Assembly: GCA_963795805.1 (NCBI GenBank)
Contig: CAWCIV010000001.1
Location: forward strand, 124,001-188,000
DNA length: 64,000 bases
Direction: 5' to 3'
From: JALYYC01 sp963795805
GTDB lineage: Bacteria; Chloroflexota; Dormibacteria; CF-121
This document shows positions 32,294 through 40,603 of the stretch, piece by piece (within the stretch, counting starts at the first letter, position 1; the number at the start of each line of letters is the position of its first letter). The notes below the pieces were generated by a model, which ran no database searches, was not told where the DNA came from, and saw only the letters and a list, made by a program, of their open reading frames with translations. The position numbers and the translations under genes are program-made.

Positions 32294-33212
32294 CTCGGAA
32301 GGCGTCGATCGTTCGACGCAGGCCGTCCGTGAGTGGGGTCACAGGCTTCCAGCCGATCGTTTGACGGGCGCGAGTCAGATCGGGCCGCCGCTGGCGCGGG
32401 TCATCGGGCGGTAGGGGCTTGAAGACGATGCGCGACGACGACCCGGCGAGCTCGCGGATCTGTTCGGCGAGTTGCAGCATGGTGACCTCGTCATCGGTCC
32501 CGAGGTTGATCGGCGACGTCTCGTCAGTGTCCAGGATGCGGACGATCCCTTCGATCAGGTCGTCCACGTAACAGAGACTCCGAGTCTGGGAGCCGTCGCC
32601 GTAGACCGTCAACGGCTGGTTGTGGAGGGCCTGCAACAGGAAATTCGGAACCGCCCGGCCGTCGTCGATCCGCATCCGTGGCCCGTAGGTATTGAAGATC
32701 CGGACGATGCGGGTCCGCATGCCGTGGACCCGGTGGTAGGCCATGGTGAAGGCCTCGGCGGCGCGCTTGCCTTCGTCGTAGACGGCGCGCTCGCCAATCG
32801 GATTGACGTTGCCCCAGTAGGTCTCGGGTTGCGGGTGCACCAGGGGATCGCCGTAGACCTCGGAGGTCGACGCGAGAAGGAACACGGCGCCCTTTGCCCG
32901 GGCGAGGCCGAGCATGTTGTGCGTGCCCAGGGTTCCAACCTTGAGGGTGGCGATCGGGTGGTCGGCGTAGTCGACGGGCGACGCCGGTGACGCAAAGTGC
33001 AGGACGGCGTCGAGGGAACCATCAAGGAACAGCGGTTCGCTGACATTGTGCCGCAAGAGCTCGAAGGCCTTGTTGGCTTTCAGGTGGGCCAGGTTCGATG
33101 TCGAGCCGGTGACGAGATTATCGACGCACACGACCGACCAGCCGTCACGCAGCAGCCGCTCACAGAGGTGTGAGCCCAGGAACCCGGCGCCCCCCGTCAC
33201 CGCGGCGCGCAC
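32280..33212 (-). CDS. uxs: UDP-glucuronate decarboxylase (UDP-xylose synthase) type SDR
   Basis: 310 residues, extended short-chain dehydrogenase. NAD motif VTGGAGFLGSHLCERLL, catalytic Ser and Y-x3-K region (ASTSEVYGDP then YDEGKRAAEA), and the typical NTYGPRMRIDDGRAVPNF. Converts UDP-glucuronate to UDP-xylose. It follows ugd by 2 bp, giving the direct two-step route UDP-glucose to UDP-glucuronate to UDP-xylose for the polysaccharide genes downstream. Confidence 0.88.
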   Translation of the reverse strand: MRAAVTGGAGFLGSHLCERLLRDGWSVVCVDNLVTGSTSNLAHLKANKAFELLRHNVSEPLFLDGSLDAVLHFASPASPVDYADHPIATLKVGTLGTHNMLGLARAKGAVFLLASTSEVYGDPLVHPQPETYWGNVNPIGERAVYDEGKRAAEAFTMAYHRVHGMRTRIVRIFNTYGPRMRIDDGRAVPNFLLQALHNQPLTVYGDGSQTRSLCYVDDLIEGIVRILDTDETSPINLGTDDEVTMLQLAEQIRELAGSSSRIVFKPLPPDDPRQRRPDLTRARQTIGWKPVTPLTDGLRRTIDAFRATRG

Positions 33213-33214
33213 GG

Positions 33215-34510
33215 TTAGCTGCGGCCGACTCCGCGATAGACGAAACCGGCCTCGCGCATCACCTTCGGGTCGAAGAGGTTGCGGCCGTCGACGATCACCG
33301 GGCGGCGCATCAGCTCCTTGATCCGGCTCATGTCGAGGGTGCGGAACTCATCCCACTCCGTGACCAGCAGCAGCGCGTCCGCGCCATCGGCAACCGCATA
33401 GGCGTCCCGGCAATATTCGATGCCGGTCAATTGCTGCTTGAGGACCGGCATCGCCTTCGGATCGTAGGCGCGGACCCGGGCGCCCTTTTGCAACAGGCTC
33501 TGGATGACGTCGATCGAGGGCGCCTCGCGAACATCGTCGGTGTTCGGCTTATAGGCGAGGCCCAGGACACCGATCACCTGGTCGCGCAGGCCGCCGAGCA
33601 CCTCGCGTAACTTCTCGACCACCAGCGTCCGTTGATCGAGGTTGATCTCCATGACGGCGTCGAGGAGCTCGGGATGGTACCCCATGGCTTCCGCAATCCG
33701 GGCCAGCGCCTTGACGTCCTTCGGGAAGCAGGAGCCACCGTAGCCGATGCCGGCATCGAGGAAGAGCGGGCCGATGCGACGGTCCATCCCCATGCCCTCC
33801 GAAACTACCTTGACGTCGGCGTCGACGCGTTCGCAGATCCGGGCAATCTCGTTGATGAACGAGATCCTGGTGGCAAGGAAGGCGTTCGACGCGTACTTGA
33901 TCATCTCGGCCGTGTGGAGGTCGGTGAAGAGAACGGTCGTGTCGAGCTTCGCGTAGAGGCCGGCGACCTGCTTGGCCGCGCCCTCATCGTGAGACCCGAA
34001 GACGAGGCGGTCGGGATGCATGAAATCCTGCAACGCGTTTCCCTCGCGGAGGAATTCCGGATTCGAGACGACGAAGAAGGGGATCTCGCCCTTCAGGTTC
34101 TCGCCCACGATGCGAGCGACGATGTTGCCGGTGCCGATGGGAACCGTGCTCTTGTTGACGATCGTCACGGTCCTCTTCATCGCCTCGGCAATGCCCTTCG
34201 CGGCCTGCTTGACGAAGACGAGATCGGCCTCACCGCGTCGCCGGGGCGGCGTGCCAACCGCGATAAAGACGAACTCGGCCTCCGGAATCGCCTCCGAGTA
34301 GTCCGAGGTGAACCGCAGCCGGCCGGCTTTGACGACGCGACGCATCAGCTCGGCGAGACCGGGTTCGAAGATGGTCGGCTCCCCCGCCTTTAGGGTCGAG
34401 ACCTTGGCGGTATCGTTGTCCACCCCGATCACCTCGTGCCCGAGGTCGGCCAGGCAGACCGCCGTGGTCAAGCCGACATAGCCGGTCCCGATCACGGCCA
34501 CGGAGCTCAT
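33215..34510 (-). CDS. ugd: UDP-glucose 6-dehydrogenase
   Basis: 431 residues, usual length. N-terminal NAD motif VAVIGTGYVGLTTAVCLADL, catalytic Cys in GYGGSCFPKDVKAL, and the C-terminal GLAYKPNTDDVREAPS. Makes UDP-glucuronate with two NAD. Divergent from the rmlB-type gene with 49 bp between; co-directional with uxs. Confidence 0.95.
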   Translation of the reverse strand: MSSVAVIGTGYVGLTTAVCLADLGHEVIGVDNDTAKVSTLKAGEPTIFEPGLAELMRRVVKAGRLRFTSDYSEAIPEAEFVFIAVGTPPRRRGEADLVFVKQAAKGIAEAMKRTVTIVNKSTVPIGTGNIVARIVGENLKGEIPFFVVSNPEFLREGNALQDFMHPDRLVFGSHDEGAAKQVAGLYAKLDTTVLFTDLHTAEMIKYASNAFLATRISFINEIARICERVDADVKVVSEGMGMDRRIGPLFLDAGIGYGGSCFPKDVKALARIAEAMGYHPELLDAVMEINLDQRTLVVEKLREVLGGLRDQVIGVLGLAYKPNTDDVREAPSIDVIQSLLQKGARVRAYDPKAMPVLKQQLTGIEYCRDAYAVADGADALLLVTEWDEFRTLDMSRIKELMRRPVIVDGRNLFDPKVMREAGFVYRGVGRS

Positions 34511-34559
34511 GGCCAGAGTCTAGCGAAGGCCCCGGCGCTCGATAGGCGAGAATGCAAGG

Positions 34560-35600
34560 GTGGGTGACGTGCGCCTCCGGCGCCTCCTGGTCACCGGGGG
34601 AGCCGGCTTCATCGGGTCGGCATTCGTCCGGCAACGGCTGGCCGCCGACCCGGAGATCATGGTCACCGTCCTCGACAAACTGACCTACGCGGGCAGCGAG
34701 GAGAACCTTGGCGAAATGAGGGGGGACCCGCGCCTCCAGTTCGTGAAGGGAGATATCTGCGATCCGCAGATCGTCGATCAGGTGGCCAGAGACGCCGACG
34801 CGATCGTCAATTTCGCCGCGGAGTCACACGTCGACCGTTCGCTGCTCAATGCCGGCGAATTCGTGCAGACAGATGTCTACGGCACGTACGTGCTGCTCGA
34901 GGCGGCGCGGAAGTACCGCCATCTACGGTTTCTCCAGGTCAGCACTGACGAGGTCTACGGGCATGTCAAGGACGGGCGGAGCAAAGAAACCGATCCATTG
35001 AAGCCGCGGAGTCCGTACTCGGCCACGAAGGCGGGCGGGGAAATGCTGGTCAACGCTTACCACGTGAGCTTCGGCCTCCCCACCCTGATCACGCGCGGCT
35101 CGAATACCTACGGGCCGTACCAGTTTCCGGAGAAGATCATCCCGCTCTTCATCACGAACGCGCTGCAGGATCTTCCGCTGCCGATCTACGGGGACGGCTC
35201 CGCGGTGCGTGACTATCTCTACGTCGACGACCATGTCAGCGGCATCGCGCGCGTGTTGTGGAAAGGCGAACCCGGCAACGCCTACAACATTGGTACGGGC
35301 GGCGAGGTCAGCGGGGTGGAGGTGGCTGACACGATCCTGCAACTCTGTAAGAAGCCGCGCTCGCTCAAGCACTTCGTGAAAGATCGGGCCGGCCATGACT
35401 ACCGGTACGCGCTGGATACCCGCCGGACCAAGCCGCTCGGCTGGGAAGCGCAGACGAAGTTCGCCGACGGGATTCGGCAGACGGTTGCCTGGTACCAGAA
35501 GAACGATGCCTGGTGGCGGCACCGGAAAAGCGAGGACTTCTGGCAGTTCTACGGGCGCAACTACAAGGGCCTGCCCGAGAACGCCATCCCGACGATGTGA
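34560..35600 (+). CDS. rmlB: dTDP-glucose 4,6-dehydratase
   Basis: 346 residues. NAD motif VTGGAGFIGSAFVRQRL, TYAGSEENL, FAAESHVDRS, the catalytic Thr-Asp-Glu in STDEVYG and Y-x3-K in SPYSATKAGGEM, plus SNTYGPYQFPEKIIPLF, all typical of RmlB. Makes dTDP-4-keto-6-deoxyglucose. GTG 34560 is used; GTG at 34569 is an alternative. No rmlA or rmlD is in the window, so the rest of that pathway is elsewhere or the product feeds other sugars. Confidence 0.92.
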   Translation: MGDVRLRRLLVTGGAGFIGSAFVRQRLAADPEIMVTVLDKLTYAGSEENLGEMRGDPRLQFVKGDICDPQIVDQVARDADAIVNFAAESHVDRSLLNAGEFVQTDVYGTYVLLEAARKYRHLRFLQVSTDEVYGHVKDGRSKETDPLKPRSPYSATKAGGEMLVNAYHVSFGLPTLITRGSNTYGPYQFPEKIIPLFITNALQDLPLPIYGDGSAVRDYLYVDDHVSGIARVLWKGEPGNAYNIGTGGEVSGVEVADTILQLCKKPRSLKHFVKDRAGHDYRYALDTRRTKPLGWEAQTKFADGIRQTVAWYQKNDAWWRHRKSEDFWQFYGRNYKGLPENAIPTM

Positions 35601-35637
35601 GGATCCTCCTGACCGGAGCTGGTCGGGGTGCTGGCCG

Positions 35638-36045
35638 CTAGAGGTTGAGCGAGGCGCCGGGGCTGGAGCTGCGCAGCGCCCGTTCCAGCAGGGCACGGTG
35701 GCCGGGCGACTCGAGGTTGATGGCGTTCCCCTTGCTCCGCGCCGACGCGACGATCTCCAGCAAGACAATGACCCCGGCCGTGGCGCAGAAGGTCTTGAGC
35801 AGGGCGCCCAGCCGCTGGTTGGTCAACTGCTCCGGACCAGGGTTGCGATAGCTCGCCATCTGGTGGCGGAGGTTGGGGGACTGGCCGGTATAGGTGGCGC
35901 CGGTCACGCCGTCCTCGCCCTGGACCCGAAAGCGAAAAACCCCGGCCTTGACGTCCTGTTTGCCGAACTTCAGCTTGCCGGTCCCGTCGAGCCCGATCTG
36001 CTGCGTTGGACCCCAGGCGATCGTGAATTGACTGATCGTCTTACT
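35638..36045 (-). CDS. GIY-YIG-like small protein without a standard start codon
   Basis: The open frame runs from just after a stop at 36046-36048 to TAG at 35638. It reads AGVFRFRVQG, then GATYTGQSPNLRHQM, YRNPGPEQLTNQRLGALL and a C-terminal helix region, resembling the GIY-YIG-like family whose members keep the NPGP-x-x-x-TN segment. The GIY and YIG motifs are degraded to GVF and YTG, so nuclease activity is doubtful. The shortest standard start (GTG 35907) would cut the domain in half; no ATG, GTG or TTG lies upstream in frame, so the start is ATC/ACG-like or there is a sequence error. Last gene of a glycosyltransferase operon. Confidence 0.5.
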   Translation of the reverse strand, partial: SKTISQFTIAWGPTQQIGLDGTGKLKFGKQDVKAGVFRFRVQGEDGVTGATYTGQSPNLRHQMASYRNPGPEQLTNQRLGALLKTFCATAGVIVLLEIVASARSKGNAINLESPGHRALLERALRSSSPGASLNL

Positions 36046-36072
36046 TTACGCCTCTTTTGATGCGAAAAACGT

Positions 36073-37311
36073 TCAGGCGGCCGCCTGTTTGAAGGGCCCG
36101 ACACGATTGGTGGCGATCAGACGCCCGTAGGCGTCCGCCAGGTGGGCGGTGTGGAAGGCCATGTCGTAGAGCCGGGCGGTCCGTCCCGCTTCGGCCCGAA
36201 GGCGGGCGGCGAGCGCCGGCGATTGGCGCAGCCGCTCGATCGCGCCGGCGATCGCCGCCTCGTTTCCGGGCTCGACCAGCAGCCCGTTGACGCTGTCGCT
36301 CACCATCTCCGGGATCCCGCCGATCCGGCTCGCGATCACGACCGGGCCGGCCTGGAACGCCTCCTGGATGCTGACCGGCGCGTTCTCGGGCCAGCGGGAG
36401 GGGAGGACGGCGCAATCGGCGAGGGCCATCAGGGCCCGCAGGGCGTCACCGGTGACGAACCCGGTGAACTGAATCCGGTGATCGCCGGCGGCCAATGCCC
36501 GGCACGCGCCCAGATCCGGGCCGGTGCCCGCGATGTGGAGCCGCAGGCCCGGATGGGTCAGCTGGCGGAAGGCGCGGATCAGCACGTCGGGCCCCTTGTA
36601 ACCCTGGACCCGACCGAGGAAGAGGACGTCGAACGTCTCCTTGGCCGGGCGCGGGGCAGCCGGACCGGCCGAGGGGATGCCATTCGCCAGCGTGATCTGG
36701 CGGGCACCGGCGAAAAAACCGCGCCGGCGATGGACGTCGAGCGTGAATTCCGACGGGCTGATGGCGAGCTGAACGTCGCCGGTCAGCCGGCGGTTGACGG
36801 CGGCCATGGCCCGGCAGGCGGCCCGCGGCGGGCAGCCTCTCCCATTCGGGTGACGCAGGTCGGCATAGACGCAGCAGAGCCCGTAGTCGTGGAGCGTCAT
36901 CGCCACCGGCACGCGGTCGAAGCGGCCGTGCCTGACGCTCGAGAGCACGGCGGCGAGCGAGAGACCAACCCAGTTGTGGACGTGGACCACGTCGGGCCGT
37001 TCGCGCTCGACGACGGCGTGCATGGCGGCCGCCACCTGCGGATGGTAGAGGTCGATGGCGCGGTAGGCGGCCTGCGTCCCGAGCTGGCGGGGAAGGGTCG
37101 AAAGGTGGCCGACGTTGAATGGCGCGACTCGATAGACCACGACGCCGTCCCGGGAGGTTTCGCGCCGCGGGGCGCCGTGGAAGCCGGGCTCGCTGGTGAC
37201 GACGACGACCTCGTGCTCGAGGGCGAGCGCGCTCGCGAGGCGGCCGACGTAGATCTCGGCGCCGCCGCGAATCAGCGGCGGGTAGAGGTTGCTGACGAGG
37301 CAGATCTTCAT
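36073..37311 (-). CDS. Glycosyltransferase family 4
   Basis: 412 residues, GT-B fold. The start LVSNLYPPLIRGGAEIYVGR is the typical GT4 donor/acceptor loop; VAPFNVGHLS and VVHVHNWVGLSL follow. The C-terminal half has FDVLFLGRVQGYKGPDVLIR and LPSRWPENAPVSIQEAFQAG, GPVVIASRIGGIPEMV, the nucleotide-sugar site. It overlaps the next glycosyltransferase gene by ATGA. Probably a hexosyltransferase of surface-polysaccharide assembly, working at the inner face of the membrane. Confidence 0.9.
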   Translation of the reverse strand: MKICLVSNLYPPLIRGGAEIYVGRLASALALEHEVVVVTSEPGFHGAPRRETSRDGVVVYRVAPFNVGHLSTLPRQLGTQAAYRAIDLYHPQVAAAMHAVVERERPDVVHVHNWVGLSLAAVLSSVRHGRFDRVPVAMTLHDYGLCCVYADLRHPNGRGCPPRAACRAMAAVNRRLTGDVQLAISPSEFTLDVHRRRGFFAGARQITLANGIPSAGPAAPRPAKETFDVLFLGRVQGYKGPDVLIRAFRQLTHPGLRLHIAGTGPDLGACRALAAGDHRIQFTGFVTGDALRALMALADCAVLPSRWPENAPVSIQEAFQAGPVVIASRIGGIPEMVSDSVNGLLVEPGNEAAIAGAIERLRQSPALAARLRAEAGRTARLYDMAFHTAHLADAYGRLIATNRVGPFKQAAA

Positions 37312-38462
37312 GCCGCCTGCTCGAGGTCCTGGCGGACGTGCGATTGGAGCGCGCCCACCATCCGAGTGACGTAGGTTTCCCAGGAGTAGGCCGAGGCCAC
37401 CGTGCGCGCGACCCGGCTCATGCGATCCTGGACCGCCTGGTCGGCGAGAAAGCCGCGGATCGCGGCGGCCATCGGCGCGACGTCGAGGTCACAGATGAGC
37501 CCGTTCTCCCCCTGGCGGACCATCTCCTGGGCGGCGTTATCGGGATGCTTGACGACCAGCGCCGGGACGCCGCAGGCATTGGCCTCGAGCACCGCGATGC
37601 CGAAGCCCTCGCGGGTGGAGGGGAAGGTCAGGAGGCGGGCGGCGCGCAGCCGGTCGAGCACGCCCTCATGGGTGCCGGGTGATTCGAAGGTAACGCGGTC
37701 GGTCGCGCCGAGTTCCGTGGCGAGGGCCCGCAGCCGCCCGAGCTCGGGCCCGCTGCCGATGATCAAGGCGTTCACGCCCGGCAGGCTCGCGACCGCCCGG
37801 ATCAGCACGTCGACGTGCTTGTGCGTGAGCAGGCGTCCGATGAAGATGCAGTCGATGGTCTTGGGCAACGGCTCGCGGTTGCGGATCGTCTCGACGCCGC
37901 TGGGCGGCAGAATCAGGATCTTCCGCGGGTCGACGCCGAGCCAGGTGGTGAGGCGGGTGGCGGTCAGGGCGGAATTGGCAAAGACGATGTCGGCCTGCCG
38001 GGCGGCCAGGCGCTGGAGCATGACCCCGACCGGGCCGAGCCAGCCGATGTAGCGGCGCCAGTAGGCGGCATCCCAGACCTCGTGCCAGGTGGCCGCCATC
38101 GGCCGGCGCCGAAGGGTGCAGACGAGTTTGGCGGGAAAAAAGTGGATGAAGGGGAACTGGTCCACATCGAGGACGTCAAACGGCGGACTCCACAGGAGGC
38201 GGAACGTGCCGAGACCGAAGGCGATCATCTGCCAGATGGATCGGCGACCGCCGCTGGTGTACAGGGGCACCCGTGGCGCGATGGCTCGAAGCACGACGCC
38301 GTCCCGGACGATCTCGGTCTCACGCTCGGGCCACCAGTGCATGGTGTAGATGGAGACGGCGTGGCCGCGGCGGGCGAGGCGGGTGGAGCGCTGGAAATGC
38401 AGGGTCTCCTTGCCACCCTGGTGATAGGGATAGATGGCGTCCGAGAGGACGGCGATCCTCAT
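37308..38462 (-). CDS. Glycosyltransferase family 4
   Basis: 384 residues from ATG 38462; a longer in-frame start would run through the upstream gene and is rejected. N-terminus RIAVLSDAIYPYHQGGKE, then VLDVDQFPFIHFFPAKLV and the C-terminal CIFIGRLLTHKHVDVLIRAV plus FPSTREGFGIAVLEANACG, the usual GT4 donor site. Overlaps the genes on both sides by 4 bp in a three-gene glycosyltransferase operon. Confidence 0.9.
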   Translation of the reverse strand: MRIAVLSDAIYPYHQGGKETLHFQRSTRLARRGHAVSIYTMHWWPERETEIVRDGVVLRAIAPRVPLYTSGGRRSIWQMIAFGLGTFRLLWSPPFDVLDVDQFPFIHFFPAKLVCTLRRRPMAATWHEVWDAAYWRRYIGWLGPVGVMLQRLAARQADIVFANSALTATRLTTWLGVDPRKILILPPSGVETIRNREPLPKTIDCIFIGRLLTHKHVDVLIRAVASLPGVNALIIGSGPELGRLRALATELGATDRVTFESPGTHEGVLDRLRAARLLTFPSTREGFGIAVLEANACGVPALVVKHPDNAAQEMVRQGENGLICDLDVAPMAAAIRGFLADQAVQDRMSRVARTVASAYSWETYVTRMVGALQSHVRQDLEQAA

Positions 38463-39481
38463 ACCGCGATGTCGTGCGTGAGATGGTCGTCCCGCCAGCG
38501 GCGGGAGAGGGCCGTCATCTCGGCGAAGCGCCGGTTGATGGCGCTGACGACGAAGCCGGTGGCGAAGAAGACGGCGGCCAGCAGGACCATCGCGGCGGAG
38601 AGCACCGCGAGCGGCAGCCGCGGGACGAGCCCGGTGCGGAGGTAGTCGGTGAGCACGACGGCGCCGCCCATCAGCCCGAGCAGCGTGATGGCCGCGGCGA
38701 TCGCGGTGAAGAACGTCATCGGACGGTAGTCGCGCAGGAGGGTCATGATCGTCATCAAGATCCGGTAGCCATCCTTGAACGAGCTGAGCTTCGACTGGCT
38801 GCCTTCGGGCCGCCGCCGGTACTGGATCGGGATCTCGAGCACGCGGAAGCCGCGCTCGAGCGTTTCCAGGGTGAGCTCGGTCTCCACCTCGAAGCCGGGC
38901 GCGAGCAGCGGCAGCTCGCGGACCATCTCCCCGGAGAGGACGCGGTAGCCGGAGAGGATGTCGCGGAGGCGGGTGCCGAAGCACATGTTCAGGAAGGAGA
39001 CGATCATGCGGTTGCCCCAGCGATGCAGCGGCCGGATCGCGTCGGGCTCGACGAAGTGCTCGCGGGCGCCCACCACCATGTCGGCCTCCCCGCGGAGCAC
39101 CGGGTCGATCAGATCCATCACCCGGTCCGCGGGGTAGGTGGCATCGGCGTCGACCACCACGTAGACGTCCGCCTTGACCCGGTCGAAGGCGTAGCGCAGG
39201 ACATAGCCCTTGCCCCGCCGGGAGACGCGGACCACGGTCGCTCCGGCGCCGGCCGCTAAGGCAGCCGAGGCGTCGGTCGAGCTGTTGTCGAAGACGATCA
39301 CGGTTGCCCCGGGCAGCGCGCGGCGGAAGTCGGCGACGACGGTGGCGATGGTGCCCGCCTCGTTGAGGCAGGGGATGACGACGCAGATCCCGGCCTGCGG
39401 CGTCGCCGTCGGAAGAACACGCGGAGTGACGCGGCCCGCCGGGCGAGATGCGCGCGGATCGACCGGGGCGGGCAAGGCCAT
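38459..39481 (-). CDS. Glycosyltransferase family 2 with C-terminal membrane helices (DPM1/GtrB-like)
   Basis: 340 residues. GT-A core with VVIPCLNEAGTIATVV, the metal site VVVDADATYPADRV, and GYRVLSGEMVRELPLLAPGF as in dolichyl- or polyprenyl-phosphate sugar transferases. Two membrane helices follow (FFTAIAAAITLLGLMGGAVV and LAVLSAAMVLLAAVFFATGF). It probably loads a hexose onto undecaprenyl phosphate for use outside the membrane. First gene of the reverse operon; a half copy of the hairpin repeat lies just upstream. Confidence 0.88.
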   Translation of the reverse strand: MALPAPVDPRASRPAGRVTPRVLPTATPQAGICVVIPCLNEAGTIATVVADFRRALPGATVIVFDNSSTDASAALAAGAGATVVRVSRRGKGYVLRYAFDRVKADVYVVVDADATYPADRVMDLIDPVLRGEADMVVGAREHFVEPDAIRPLHRWGNRMIVSFLNMCFGTRLRDILSGYRVLSGEMVRELPLLAPGFEVETELTLETLERGFRVLEIPIQYRRRPEGSQSKLSSFKDGYRILMTIMTLLRDYRPMTFFTAIAAAITLLGLMGGAVVLTDYLRTGLVPRLPLAVLSAAMVLLAAVFFATGFVVSAINRRFAEMTALSRRWRDDHLTHDIAV

Positions 39482-39504
39482 GGGAAGGTAACGCGCCAGT
39501 GAAA

Positions 39505-39530
39505 TAAACCCGCCGCAAGGGGGGAGGGAA
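39505..39530. repeat. Partial copy of the C-rich hairpin repeat
   Basis: Only the gccgcaaggggggagggaa right half is present; the left ccctcccc arm is missing. It sits between two divergent operons, where promoters are expected. Confidence 0.7.
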
Positions 39531-39595
39531 CCGGACCGTTACATCGCCGTAGCTGTCGGGGCGTCCGGGGCAAGCCACGCCTGGGCTTGGCCGGT

Positions 39596-40603
39596 ATGAG
39601 GAGTAAGACCGTAGAAACGACGAATTTCTGGCGCGACCGCCCGACGCTGGTCACCGGCGCGACCGGGTTGGTGGGCACCTGGGTGGTCCGGCGCCTGCTC
39701 GAGCTGGAGGCAGACGTCGTCTGCCTGCTCCGTGATTGGGTCCCGGACAGCGAGCTCGTCCAGGCGGAGCTGATCGGGCAGACCAACCTGGTCCGCGGCG
39801 ACCTGCAGGACCAGGCGGTCCTGGAGCGTGTCCTCGGCGAGTACGAGGTCGATACGGTCATCCACCTCGCCGCCCAGACGATCGTCGGGGTCGCCAACCG
39901 CAACCCGATCTCGAGCTTCGAATCGAACATTGCCGGGACCTGGCGGCTGCTCGAGGCCTGCCGGCGCAGTCCCCTCGTCCGCCAGATCGTGCTGGCTTCG
40001 TCGGACAAAGCGTATGGCGACCAGCCGGTGCTCCCCTATACCGAGGCAACCGCGCTCAACGGCCGCCATCCGTACGACGTCAGCAAGGCGTGCGCCGACC
40101 TGATCGCCCAAAGCTACGCCGCGACCTACGGGACCCCGGTGGTGATCACCCGTTGCGGGAACTTCTTCGGCGGCGGCGACCTGAACTGGAACCGCCTCGT
40201 GCCGGGAACGATCCGGTCGGTGCTGCGCGGTCAGCCTCCGGTCATTCGATCGGACGGGCAGTACGTGCGCGACTATTTTTACGTCGAGGACGGTGCCGCG
40301 GCGTACCTGATGCTTGCCGAGCGGCTTGCCGCCAACGCGTCGCTGCGTGGCGAGGCCTTCAACTTCTCCAACGAGACGCCGGTCACCGTCATCGACCTGG
40401 TCGCCCGGATTCTCCGGATGATGGGGTCTCGGCTCGTGCCGGAGGTTCGCAACGAGGCCTCGAACGAGATTCGCGAGCAACGGCTCGATGCCACCAGGGC
40501 ACGGACGGAGCTCCAGTGGAGCCCGGCGTTCAGCCTCGACGCCGGTCTGCGCCGCACCATCGATTGGTATCGAAAGGCCTTCGAGCAGCAGGCGGCGGCA
40601 TGA
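39596..40603 (+). CDS. rfbG: CDP-glucose 4,6-dehydratase-like SDR
   Basis: 335 residues. NAD motif LVTGATGLVGTWVVRRLL, then HLAAQTIVGVANRNP, LASSDKAYGD, the Y-x3-K region HPYDVSKACADLIAQSYAAT and ITRCGNFFGGGDLNWNRLVP, which are typical of RfbG. It would make CDP-4-keto-6-deoxyglucose, and the matching cytidylyltransferase (RfbF) lies at 47 kb in the same operon. ATG 39596 chosen over TTG 39587. The end overlaps the methyltransferase gene by ATGA. Confidence 0.87.
   Translation: MRSKTVETTNFWRDRPTLVTGATGLVGTWVVRRLLELEADVVCLLRDWVPDSELVQAELIGQTNLVRGDLQDQAVLERVLGEYEVDTVIHLAAQTIVGVANRNPISSFESNIAGTWRLLEACRRSPLVRQIVLASSDKAYGDQPVLPYTEATALNGRHPYDVSKACADLIAQSYAATYGTPVVITRCGNFFGGGDLNWNRLVPGTIRSVLRGQPPVIRSDGQYVRDYFYVEDGAAAYLMLAERLAANASLRGEAFNFSNETPVTVIDLVARILRMMGSRLVPEVRNEASNEIREQRLDATRARTELQWSPAFSLDAGLRRTIDWYRKAFEQQAAA

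Noticed and set aside
32280..35600. A complete dTDP-rhamnose pathway
   Set aside because: Only the RmlB-type enzyme is present here; RmlA and RmlD are missing and the RmlC-like protein sits in the CDP-sugar operon.
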